From Amorphus sp040750475 (lineage in GTDB: Bacteria > Pseudomonadota > Alphaproteobacteria > Rhizobiales > Amorphaceae), in assembly GCF_040750475.1 (NCBI RefSeq), contig NZ_JABJVY010000023.1, positions 1 to 64,000 of the forward strand: a stretch of 64,000 nucleotides of DNA, given 5' to 3'. A program made the translations under genes and the position numbers. Positions within the stretch are counted from its first letter, which is position 1. Each line of letters opens with the position of its first letter. The notes beneath the pieces were generated by a model. It did not search any database. It saw nothing but the letters and a program-made list of their open reading frames with translations, and was not told the DNA's origin. Below, piece by piece: positions 17,498 to 24,843 of the stretch.

Positions 17498-18154
17498 TCA
17501 GATCTCCAATAAGAATTTCTGCTGAGCTTCACTCAGACCCGAGTTTCTCACCGCCTCTTCGAAGCTTTGCTGTGTACCGGTTGCAGGTTTGCCTTCCGCC
17601 TTGAAAAACTGCCCTGCTGGCGCTGCCTGTCGCGCAGAAAAATGGGCTACCACGACATCGAGTGGCGCCGTAAGTTCCTCCGCCACCCGGGCCTGAAAAC
17701 CTGGCGTCATGGTCGCCGGGTCAATTTGTCGGTCGCGCAGCTTGCCAATGAAGACAGCATTCGCGTTGAGGCGCGCGGCGAAAGCACGGTATTCGCTGCG
17801 CGGCAAAGCTGAGAAAGGATTTGGGACATCGACCATGCTCGCACGGGTGGTTCTCACCTGGGCGGCATCCGTCGCCGCAGCGTGCAGCCGGTTCTGGAAA
17901 TGGCTCATCGCGCGGCTGACAGCCGGGCTGACGACAGTCGGGTCGATAGCCACCTCCGCAGCTTCTACGATGCGGTCACCACGCAATGCGTCAACCGCGA
18001 TGGCGATCGCGAATTCCGTCAGTTCCTGACCAAACTGGGGGTACTGACGAACAATGTCATCCAGCAGCCTTGCGTCCGGCACGTCCTGCGCCGTCGACAA
18101 AACATAGAAGGCTTCCCGCAATGCACGCGGGGTCGCGTCAGGGGTCTGGCTCAT
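17498..18154 (-). CDS. Unknown protein between sigma factor and peptidase-helicase
   Basis: A 218-residue mostly helical protein I do not recognise. The N-terminal part (TPRALREAFYVLSTAQDVPDARLLDDIVRQYPQFGQELTEF) resembles a helical bundle of the kind seen in anti-sigma and sigma-associated proteins; the C-terminal half has PEF-like FKAEGKPATGTQQSFEEAV and SGLSEAQQKFLLEI. Its ATG overlaps the stop of the sigma-like gene, and its stop is just before the IrrE-UvrD start. That sandwiched place suggests an anti-sigma factor or substrate of the metallopeptidase. This is inference only. Confidence 0.55.
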   Translation of the reverse strand: MSQTPDATPRALREAFYVLSTAQDVPDARLLDDIVRQYPQFGQELTEFAIAIAVDALRGDRIVEAAEVAIDPTVVSPAVSRAMSHFQNRLHAAATDAAQVRTTRASMVDVPNPFSALPRSEYRAFAARLNANAVFIGKLRDRQIDPATMTPGFQARVAEELTAPLDVVVAHFSARQAAPAGQFFKAEGKPATGTQQSFEEAVRNSGLSEAQQKFLLEI

Positions 18155-18942
18155 AGGTCCTCCTTAAAACGGGAAAGCTTCGCCGCCGCCCGCGAGAGGC
18201 GGTTGCGAATAGTGCGCCCCGTGCAATTGCACCGTGTCGCGGCCGTTTCTTCGTCTGGATCCTCGGACTCTTCCTTGTACCCGAGAACATGGACGAGGAT
18301 GACGGCTTCGCGCTCATCGGCCTGCAAAGCTTCGATCGCTTTCATGAACGGCTCGCGGAAAACATCCCACTCCTGAGTCGGCAGAACCTTGAAGTTCTCT
18401 GACACTCGGGCAAACGCGTCCTCGTAGGCATCGGCCTCACCTAGCGCGTCGGATGGCGGCAAGTCGACGACCGCGATGCTGCGTTTGCGCCGTCGCGCGT
18501 CTCGACGAACCGCATCGATGCGCAGCGTTCTGAACGCCATATTGAACCGGCACTCGTAGATATCGAGTTCGTCGGGGAAGTCCCCGGTCCCATCGGCCAC
18601 GAAAAGATCGGTCAGGTTCTCCAGAATCTCCTGCCGAACACTCGCAGCGTCCGGCATCCCTCCGTCAGGGACCTTCACCAAAAGATTCACTTCGCACCGT
18701 CCGAGCAGGACTGGGAGCACCGCGCTCATCAGTTGCTGGTCGTTGGCCCGGCGTCCCTCTCGAACAAGATGGACAAGGCACTCCGAGCGCAGATAGGCGG
18801 GGTCATTGCGATCGGTAACTGAAAGGCGAGCCTGCAGATCAGATCGCGAGAGCCTGACAGCCTCGTTGATCTGGGCCTCGACCGCAGACGGACGCGTATA
18901 CAACCCGTCGTTCGCATCGGTATTCGTCAGCGGCCGAGCCAT
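18151..18942 (-). CDS. Sigma70-family (ECF-like) RNA polymerase sigma factor
   Basis: A 263-residue protein. Region 2-like sequence FRTLRIDAVRRDARRRKRSI and a C-terminal region 4-like helix-turn-helix (ALQADEREAVILVHVLGYKEES, ATRCNCTGRTIRNRLSRAAAKL) are recognisable, so it probably directs RNA polymerase to specific promoters. The N-terminal 100 residues are unusual for ECF factors. The ATG at 18942 is preceded by AAGGGGGG; an upstream start would add 13 residues. It heads the minus-strand block, coupled to the unknown 218-residue protein. A conserved box before two plus-strand neighbours could be its target. Confidence 0.7.
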   Translation of the reverse strand: MARPLTNTDANDGLYTRPSAVEAQINEAVRLSRSDLQARLSVTDRNDPAYLRSECLVHLVREGRRANDQQLMSAVLPVLLGRCEVNLLVKVPDGGMPDAASVRQEILENLTDLFVADGTGDFPDELDIYECRFNMAFRTLRIDAVRRDARRRKRSIAVVDLPPSDALGEADAYEDAFARVSENFKVLPTQEWDVFREPFMKAIEALQADEREAVILVHVLGYKEESEDPDEETAATRCNCTGRTIRNRLSRAAAKLSRFKEDL

Positions 18943-19136
18943 TTGCCCCCCTTTCGCGATGCTCCGGTTCTCTTTGAGCATGGTGTTCGCATGCTTGTTT
19001 CTTTGATCGCGCTCCGGTGGCGAACCCGGAAAGCGTCCCCGAAACTTTTTGACCGCCTATCCGCGCCTCATGCTAGGCCACGTCACTACGCACGCGGAGT
19101 GCGGTTCCACCAACTAACTCACGTCGGAGTCCCTTC

Positions 19137-19194
19137 CCTCGTCTCACAGGCCGAAATGTGATAAAACCTCTGCAGTCGTACGCGTTAGACGAGG
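19137..19194 (+). promoter_or_regulatory. Inverted repeat bracketing a promoter-like box
   Basis: CCTCGTCT at 19137-19144 and AGACGAGG at 19187-19194 form an 8-bp inverted repeat with a 42-base spacer. Centred between them is the box TGTGATAAAACCTCTGCA (19157-19174), whose first half reads like an extended -10 element. The whole sits in the divergent region between the sigma-like gene and the plus-strand nuclease-like gene. Confidence 0.45.
19157..19174 (+). promoter_or_regulatory. TGTGATAAnACCTCTGCA box, copy 1
   Basis: Matches 20743-20760 at 17 of 18 positions. It lies about 120 bases upstream of the nuclease-like gene. TGTGATAA resembles an extended -10 promoter element, with the conserved CTCTGCA at the expected start of transcription. 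Confidence 0.55.
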
Positions 19195-19294
19195 AAATGT
19201 CACGAATTGATCGATTTGCCGCTTGCAATTCGCCGTTGCAATCCCCTTACCCGATCGCCGACGCCGTCCTTTTTCGCAGGAGCCTAGCCCGGTG

Positions 19295-20683
19295 ATGAAG
19301 CCCGACGAACCACCAATTGCACCGACGTCCAAGCGCCGGTTCGATGCTCTGGCCGGATATACCCGACAACCCTTCATCCTCCTCATCACGGAAGAGATCG
19401 AGTGGCACGCAACATCGGATGAACGCGTCCTAGGAGTCGTGACTCGGGATCGTATCGATCATGACTTCGGTTGGGTCGCGCTCGGGCGTGACGAGCAGCT
19501 GCGGTTCCGGGCGGTAGCTGTCAATGCGTCACTGCCGAATGCTGACGCCGCACGCGGTCAACTGCTCGAACGCATGGGTGGGCTCGCTGCAGCGCCGGAC
19601 GCCGAATTCCACCAAGGCGATTCGGAGCGGACACCCATCGACTTCTTCACCCCGCTCGTCCCAGCCGAGCGCCTGCATCCAACCTTCAACATTCTAACAT
19701 CGCAGGAACGCTATTCGCCGGCTCGCGACCTCATCGCGGCGATGATGCGGTTCCACGAAGATGCCGACGGTAATTTCATCGAGCAGTTCCAGACGACGGG
19801 CTTCGACCCGCGGCTGTGGGAACTCTACCTCTTCGCCACCTTCAATGAGCTAGGCTACGCTCGAGACTCCGCAGTTGCCGTGCCAGACTTTGTCCTGACC
19901 GGCCTGCCCGGCCGGCTTGCGATCGAAGCGACCACCGCCAATCCGCCCGGTAGTGTCGCGCCGCCACCACCAAATCCAACCACGCCAGATGAGTTCACAG
20001 CCTATTTGCAGGATTACGTCCCGATAAAGATCGCACGAGCGCTCACACGTAAGCTCAACAAGATACCGCCCTATTGGGACACAGAGGAATTGCGGGAGAT
20101 TCCGTTCCTTCTGGCAGTCCAGGATTTTCATGGGCCGGGGTCCATGCGCATGGTCGTGCCGGCAACCACCGAACATGTCTTTGGTGTTCGCCATAGCCTG
20201 GTGAATGGCAGGCGGGAGATCGAGCACATCACCGAACATCGCTTCGATCGTTCCGTGGAGGCCTCAGGCTTCTTCTTCCTACCCGGCGCCCAGAATATCA
20301 GCGCCGTCATCGTCAACCCACAAGGGACCATCACGAAGTTCAATCGCATGGGCTACCTTGCCGGCTTTGGCAGCCGTCGCGTCCGCATGGTTCGCACTGG
20401 CATGCGACGCGGTGAACTCGACGATGACGGGCCGATGCCAAAGCCGTTCGCACATGCCGTCCACGCTCCCGGCTACGATGAATCCTGGGTCGAAGGCATG
20501 GTCGTCCTCCACAATCCGAATGCACGCATCCCGCTCGACCCCGCACTGATTCCCGGAGCCAACCACGAGTTCCTGCAAGCGGATGGCGGGATCATGTCGC
20601 TCCTGCCTGAATTCCACCCGTACTTCTCACAGACGGCGATCGCCGTCGAAGGCGACGACGACAAGCGAGCGCCGGTGGAGTAG
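19295..20683 (+). CDS. Unknown protein, possible PD-(D/E)XK nuclease
   Basis: A 462-residue protein without a family I can name. Residues 175-215 show a restriction-nuclease-like pattern: WELYLFATFNELGY (helix with Glu176), then VPDF (Asp198), a short hairpin, and LAIEATTAN (Glu211), fitting a PD...ExK-like core in which the Lys is replaced by Thr or lies elsewhere. The rest has no membrane segment. ATG at 19295 is preferred over 19223 because AGGAG lies upstream and the extra 24 residues look non-native. It is transcribed divergently from the sigma-like gene and shares a promoter box with abiEi, so it is probably defence cargo. Confidence 0.6.
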   Translation: MKPDEPPIAPTSKRRFDALAGYTRQPFILLITEEIEWHATSDERVLGVVTRDRIDHDFGWVALGRDEQLRFRAVAVNASLPNADAARGQLLERMGGLAAAPDAEFHQGDSERTPIDFFTPLVPAERLHPTFNILTSQERYSPARDLIAAMMRFHEDADGNFIEQFQTTGFDPRLWELYLFATFNELGYARDSAVAVPDFVLTGLPGRLAIEATTANPPGSVAPPPPNPTTPDEFTAYLQDYVPIKIARALTRKLNKIPPYWDTEELREIPFLLAVQDFHGPGSMRMVVPATTEHVFGVRHSLVNGRREIEHITEHRFDRSVEASGFFFLPGAQNISAVIVNPQGTITKFNRMGYLAGFGSRRVRMVRTGMRRGELDDDGPMPKPFAHAVHAPGYDESWVEGMVVLHNPNARIPLDPALIPGANHEFLQADGGIMSLLPEFHPYFSQTAIAVEGDDDKRAPVE

Positions 20684-20742
20684 TGCGCCGCCCACGCCAC
20701 CCCCTTGGCAGCTCTAAACGAATTTGAATTCCTACATGATCT

Positions 20743-20760
20743 TGTGATAACACCTCTGCA
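20743..20760 (+). promoter_or_regulatory. TGTGATAAnACCTCTGCA box, copy 2 (abiE promoter)
   Basis: TGTGATAACACCTCTGCA, 23 bases upstream of the abiEi start. A TTTGAA hexamer at 20723-20728 lies 17 bases before GATAAC, a reasonable -35/-10 pair. The near identity with 19157-19174 points to a shared promoter or operator. Confidence 0.6.
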
Positions 20761-20782
20761 CTTCTTTATAAGAGCATAGCAA

Positions 20783-21406
20783 ATGTCACAACAACCAAGG
20801 ACGCAACGTGATACGGCCCGCGACCTCTTCCGTGAGAAGGGGCTCGTCCGTATGCGCGATCTGCGCGAAGCAGGCGTCGGATCCGAAACCGTTGCCCGTC
20901 TGGTTCGTGAAGGCGAGCTCACGCGCGTGGCACGCGGACTCTACCAACTGGCCGACTCCATGCCGGATGCCCGGCGCAGCTTCGCTGAGGCTTCCGCTCT
21001 CGTGCCCAGAGGGGTCATCTGCCTCACATCCGCGCTTCAGTTTCACGAACTGACACTGCAGATGCCATCCGCGGTGTGGATCGCCATCGACCGCACCGGC
21101 TGGAAGCCCAAAGTCGAATACCCACCGATCCGTTTTGTGCGCTTCAGCAGCCGCGCACTCAAAGAGGGCGTGAAGCGACACCTTATTGACGGCATCGAGG
21201 TGCCGATTTTCGAACCCGCCAAGACGGTCGTCGACTGCTTCCGGTATCGCAACAAGATCGGTCTCGACATCGCCCTGGAAGGGCTCCGCGAAGCGCTGCG
21301 AACAAAGCGGGCGACGCCGGACCAACTCTGGGAATTCGCGCGCACGGCCCGCGTCTGGTCGGTGATGCGTCCCTACGTCGAAGCGATGGTCGTCGATGGA
21401 GCGTGA
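20783..21406 (+). CDS. abiEi: AbiEi-type antitoxin
   Basis: A 207-residue protein with the AbiEi layout: an N-terminal winged helix (ARDLFREKGLVRMRDLREAGV, RLVREGELTRVARGLYQ) and a C-terminal domain with FEPAKTVVDCFRYRNKIGLDIALEGLREAL. In type IV abortive-infection modules AbiEi represses its operon and counteracts the AbiEii nucleotidyltransferase. It overlaps abiEii by 11 bases and has a promoter-like box 23 bases upstream. Confidence 0.9.
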   Translation: MSQQPRTQRDTARDLFREKGLVRMRDLREAGVGSETVARLVREGELTRVARGLYQLADSMPDARRSFAEASALVPRGVICLTSALQFHELTLQMPSAVWIAIDRTGWKPKVEYPPIRFVRFSSRALKEGVKRHLIDGIEVPIFEPAKTVVDCFRYRNKIGLDIALEGLREALRTKRATPDQLWEFARTARVWSVMRPYVEAMVVDGA

Positions 21407-22307
21407 GGCTCGCAATGTCGGGGCCTCGGTCCGCGCGCGGCTTCTCGATCGAGCCCGCAGGGAGAAGACCGATTTTCAAATCCTCCTCACGCGCTATGCG
21501 CTGGAGCGGCTGCTCTATCGCCTTAGCGTTTCGGATCAGCGCGAACGGTTTGTTCTGAAAGGGGCGATGCTCTTCGCTACGTGGCGAGACGATCCTTTTC
21601 GCCCCACCCGCGATCTCGATCTGCTGGGCCATGGCGATGCTGATCCCGCGGCGATCGCCGAGAGCGTCCGAGCCATCTGCTCTGTGACGGTGCCCGACGA
21701 TGGCGTCGTCTTCGACGTCGCCGGCATCGAAGCCGCACCCATCCGTGACGAGGCCGAGTATGCCGGCGTGCGTGTGAGGACCAGCGCCACCATCGCCGGC
21801 GCGCGCCTGCCCATCCAAGTCGATGTCGGGTTCGGCGATGCCATCACCCCCGACCCGGTCGAGATCGAATACCCTGCCCTGCTCGAGGCGCCGGCGCCGG
21901 TCCTGCGCGCCTATCCGCCCGAGACGGTGGTCGCCGAAAAGCTCGAGGCGATCGTTTCGCTCGGCGTCGCCAACAGTCGAATGAAGGATTTCTATGACCT
22001 CTGGATGATCGCACAGACGTTCACATTCGAGGGCGCCGTCCTCGCGAATGCCGTCCAACAGACGTTCGACCGCCGCCGAACATCTTGGCCCGAACAAACA
22101 CCCTCCGGCCTCGGCGAGGCCTTTGCCAACGAGCGGGACGCTCAGTGGCGGGCCTTCCTGACGCGCGATCGGCTCGCGGTGGCGCCCGCCTCGCTCATCC
22201 AGGTCAACGAAGATCTGCGGACATTCCTGCAGCCCGTGCTGGAACGGCAGCAACTGGCATCGTGGTCGCCCGGCGGTCCCTGGACCCACACGGAGGCTGC
22301 CTCGTGA
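21396..22307 (+). CDS. abiEii: AbiEii-type nucleotidyltransferase toxin
   Basis: A 303-residue nucleotidyltransferase of the AbiEii/AbiGii family. The fold's motifs are visible: FVLKGAMLF for the G-S-like motif, TRDLDLLG carrying the paired aspartates, and EKLEAIVSLGVANSRMKDFYDLWMIA, the conserved K-x-x-x-x-R-KDFYDL helix. Such toxins add nucleotides to tRNA or other targets and stop growth after phage infection. Its start lies inside the end of abiEi, the normal coupling. Confidence 0.9.
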   Translation: MEREARNVGASVRARLLDRARREKTDFQILLTRYALERLLYRLSVSDQRERFVLKGAMLFATWRDDPFRPTRDLDLLGHGDADPAAIAESVRAICSVTVPDDGVVFDVAGIEAAPIRDEAEYAGVRVRTSATIAGARLPIQVDVGFGDAITPDPVEIEYPALLEAPAPVLRAYPPETVVAEKLEAIVSLGVANSRMKDFYDLWMIAQTFTFEGAVLANAVQQTFDRRRTSWPEQTPSGLGEAFANERDAQWRAFLTRDRLAVAPASLIQVNEDLRTFLQPVLERQQLASWSPGGPWTHTEAAS

Positions 22308-22483
22308 GTTCACAGTCTTCAAGCACCGGCGCACAACCAACGATTTTTGCGGCTGGCGGAAAGTGAGATTCCACGTACTGGAGCATGAGTAAGATTAATT
22401 GCGGAGGCCGGCACCCCACGATCAGCGGAACACGATATCCCCGCTTCGGGCATGAGACGCTCACAGTCACGAAAGAGGGCACC
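22308..22483. other. Intergenic region between convergent genes
   Basis: No gene seen. It separates abiEii from the convergent minus-strand unknown gene. There is no clear terminator hairpin with a T-run. Confidence 0.4.
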
Positions 22484-23845
22484 TCACGTCTCGCCTTCGA
22501 AATGCAGACTGAGGGTGTCCTGCAGCTTCCCCAGAGTGCCATCTTTGCGAAAACGTGTACCGTTCACGACAAAAGTCGCATGCTTATCGTCAGCGTAGAG
22601 AGAAATTCCCGTTACGGAAAGGCGCAAGACTCGGCCCCGAATCTCCGCTGTCACGATATCTCCGACCTCGATCCCGAGGATGGATTGAGCCAATGCAGAG
22701 CGTTCGGCTTCCAGTTCCGTTTCCCAGCGCTCCAGTTCATCCTCCAGGCGCTTCCAAGCCTCTCGCGTCGACCGAAAGGGCCGTTCGTTTCCGAACCATA
22801 TCCTATCCGCAAGCGCGAGCCTCCCATCGGGAACTTCCCGCTCGAGTGCATAGGCGGCCTCGGACATCATCTCATGAACCCGGTCAGCCTCAAGAAGACC
22901 TCGAAGGCGCTCGCGATAGGGAGCCACGGCAGCTCTGGACACCGTCGGCGACAGCGTGATCTCCCGCACGGGCATGTAGTCGATCGGCATGATCGCCTGC
23001 AGCTTGAGCCTGCCCGTTACAATGCGTTCCGGCGGATCCTCTTCGCGCCAGGCTCTGCGTATGCATTCCACCCAAATCTCGGACTCCGAGACGCACAGGG
23101 TGCTTTCCAGGAAAAGACGTGACTCTGGCGTGTAGACGTGATGAGCGGACCAAGCATGATCCGCGGCCATCAGCGGCATCACGACATGGCGGAGCTTCTG
23201 TTCTCGGACAATACGAACGAGAGATGCGATCCGCTCCTGCAGGGATACCGTCAAGCGCACGAGGACGGTAGGGCCGGCTGCTATGGACCAGCCCTTCCTG
23301 CCGTCGCTTTCGAACACCAACAACTGCGGCCGCGCCAGCGGCAACAGCTTTTTGACGAGTTTCGCCGCGCTGCTCTGGACCGAATGGCTCCACCGCGCGT
23401 CTACTTTTCCCTCCTTGACCCAGTCATGCCCACGACTCTGGATTAGGAGCAGGATTTGAGCGGCAATGTCCGGAGTGAGGTCGGGTAACCTGTCCCCCAT
23501 CACCTCGGCTGCGTCCAGATCGATACCTCGACGCTGCAAGTCCGACAGGGCAGCCTGATAGAATTGTCGCTGGAGTTTCGACAGTGATCCTGCGGCCTTG
23601 ATCCGCGCGGCTTCACGGCGTTTGCGGTCAACCTCCTCCCGAAACGCTGCGAGCGGCGGGCGTCGCGGTGTTTGCCCCGACCGCACTCTCGCCCAGTATC
23701 CACGAGGTGGTTTTGGAACCTGGAGACGCGCACACAGCTTGCCGACTGCGACGTCCGATACGCCAAGCTCCTTTGCCACTTCCCGCGTCGGTTTCTCCCA
23801 AACCAGCGCAAATAGCTCTTCGCGGGAGATCTCTCGCTTAGACAT
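22484..23845 (-). CDS. Unknown HTH-containing protein appended to the ssp operon
   Basis: A 453-residue protein of unknown role. The first 60 residues form a helix-turn-helix (ELFALVWEKPTREVAKELGVSDVAVGKLCARLQVPKPPRGYW), a start I associate with uncharacterised DNA-binding proteins carrying the PPRGYW motif. The middle is charged and helical, including the RSTREAWKRLEDELERWETELEAER coiled coil, and the end is a beta-rich EVGDIVTAEIRGRVLRLSVTGISLY segment. It starts 49 bases after sspH on the same strand, so it is probably cotranscribed and may modulate the phosphorothioation system. Confidence 0.55.
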   Translation of the reverse strand: MSKREISREELFALVWEKPTREVAKELGVSDVAVGKLCARLQVPKPPRGYWARVRSGQTPRRPPLAAFREEVDRKRREAARIKAAGSLSKLQRQFYQAALSDLQRRGIDLDAAEVMGDRLPDLTPDIAAQILLLIQSRGHDWVKEGKVDARWSHSVQSSAAKLVKKLLPLARPQLLVFESDGRKGWSIAAGPTVLVRLTVSLQERIASLVRIVREQKLRHVVMPLMAADHAWSAHHVYTPESRLFLESTLCVSESEIWVECIRRAWREEDPPERIVTGRLKLQAIMPIDYMPVREITLSPTVSRAAVAPYRERLRGLLEADRVHEMMSEAAYALEREVPDGRLALADRIWFGNERPFRSTREAWKRLEDELERWETELEAERSALAQSILGIEVGDIVTAEIRGRVLRLSVTGISLYADDKHATFVVNGTRFRKDGTLGKLQDTLSLHFEGET

Positions 23846-23894
23846 CGGATCTTCAAATCAGGTCGAAGAAAGTTCATACCATATCCGCCTAGGG

Positions 23895-24842
23895 TCAGCG
23901 ACGCGGCAGTTCCCGGCCCTTCACCAGCACTTCCTGACCGGTTTCCAGTCGATAGAACTCGGGAAAGAAATGAACGAGCCATTGCTTGATAACGCGCCAG
24001 ACCCGGTCGTAGTCATCGTCATGATCCGAACTGCCGAGGCGATCGGCCAGAAACTCATGCGCCTTCGCGTCCGTCAGACCGGCAGACGCCAGCTTGTCTA
24101 TCTCAGCGAGCAACGGCATCTGTTTCAATATGCCCGCCACATAGGCGGTGAACAGGTCCTGGGTCAGCCCCTGCGGCGGAGACAGCGCCGCAAGATCCTC
24201 CTGCGCCGCCTTGAACGCGCTGCTCACCATCGTATCGGCGCCGCGCCCGCGATATACCTGCCAGAGCCGGTCCGGCGTCGGGCATTGCGGTACCCACAAT
24301 GTCCGCTCCGCCTCTGTCGCGGTATCGTCTTCGACCTCCGGAAGACGGCGCGGGGCCTCGTCCTCTTTCAGGGCGTCAGCCTGCCGCCGAATGCGCTCGC
24401 GCAACTCTTCGGTGGCTTGCACGGCGGAGCTGAGCAGCGAATGTTCCCATTCGGCCAGCCCCCCGAACTCGACCGGAAGGGCGATAAGCAGCTCGACATT
24501 GGACGGTGTATGCCAGCCGAGGCCACGTGCCGTGAGATTGGCGGAGCCGACGAGGGAGTCCCGACCATTCGAATAGTATTTTGCATGCAGGTGTGGATGC
24601 ACCAGAAGGCGTCCGCCGCGCGCCCCGGCAATGTCGTCGAGGATTTCGAGATCACAGACGCCGGAGGCGATGTCTTCGGGAAGCCAACGCGTGACGCAGG
24701 CGCATTCCGACACCGTTTCGGGAACGGCGTCGAGCAACCGGCGCAGGGTCGGGGATTTGATGTACGGCGCTGCTATGACCACCCGGTCGTTTGCGGCCCT
24801 GATAAGTTCGAGTATGCCGACGCCGGGAAGGACAACCGCCAT
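23895..24842 (-). CDS. sspH: Phospholipase D-like nuclease (SspH position)
   Basis: A 315-residue protein with one phospholipase D/HKD motif: HLHAKYYSNGRDSLVGSANLTARG, where His, Lys and the following Asp make the catalytic set, and APYIKSPTLRRLL near the N terminus as in PLD-family nucleases. It begins one base after the GHKL ATPase gene. By gene order and content (helicase, GHKL ATPase, PLD nuclease after sspBCD) it matches the SspFGH restriction module, which attacks DNA lacking phosphorothioate. The letter assignment rests on order; the nuclease role follows from the fold. Confidence 0.72.
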   Translation of the reverse strand: MAVVLPGVGILELIRAANDRVVIAAPYIKSPTLRRLLDAVPETVSECACVTRWLPEDIASGVCDLEILDDIAGARGGRLLVHPHLHAKYYSNGRDSLVGSANLTARGLGWHTPSNVELLIALPVEFGGLAEWEHSLLSSAVQATEELRERIRRQADALKEDEAPRRLPEVEDDTATEAERTLWVPQCPTPDRLWQVYRGRGADTMVSSAFKAAQEDLAALSPPQGLTQDLFTAYVAGILKQMPLLAEIDKLASAGLTDAKAHEFLADRLGSSDHDDDYDRVWRVIKQWLVHFFPEFYRLETGQEVLVKGRELPRR

Positions 24843-24843
24843 A

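Noticed and set aside
22308..22483. Possible insertion-sequence remnant between abiEii and the unknown gene
   Set aside because: No transposase codons, terminal inverted repeats or target duplication could be made out.
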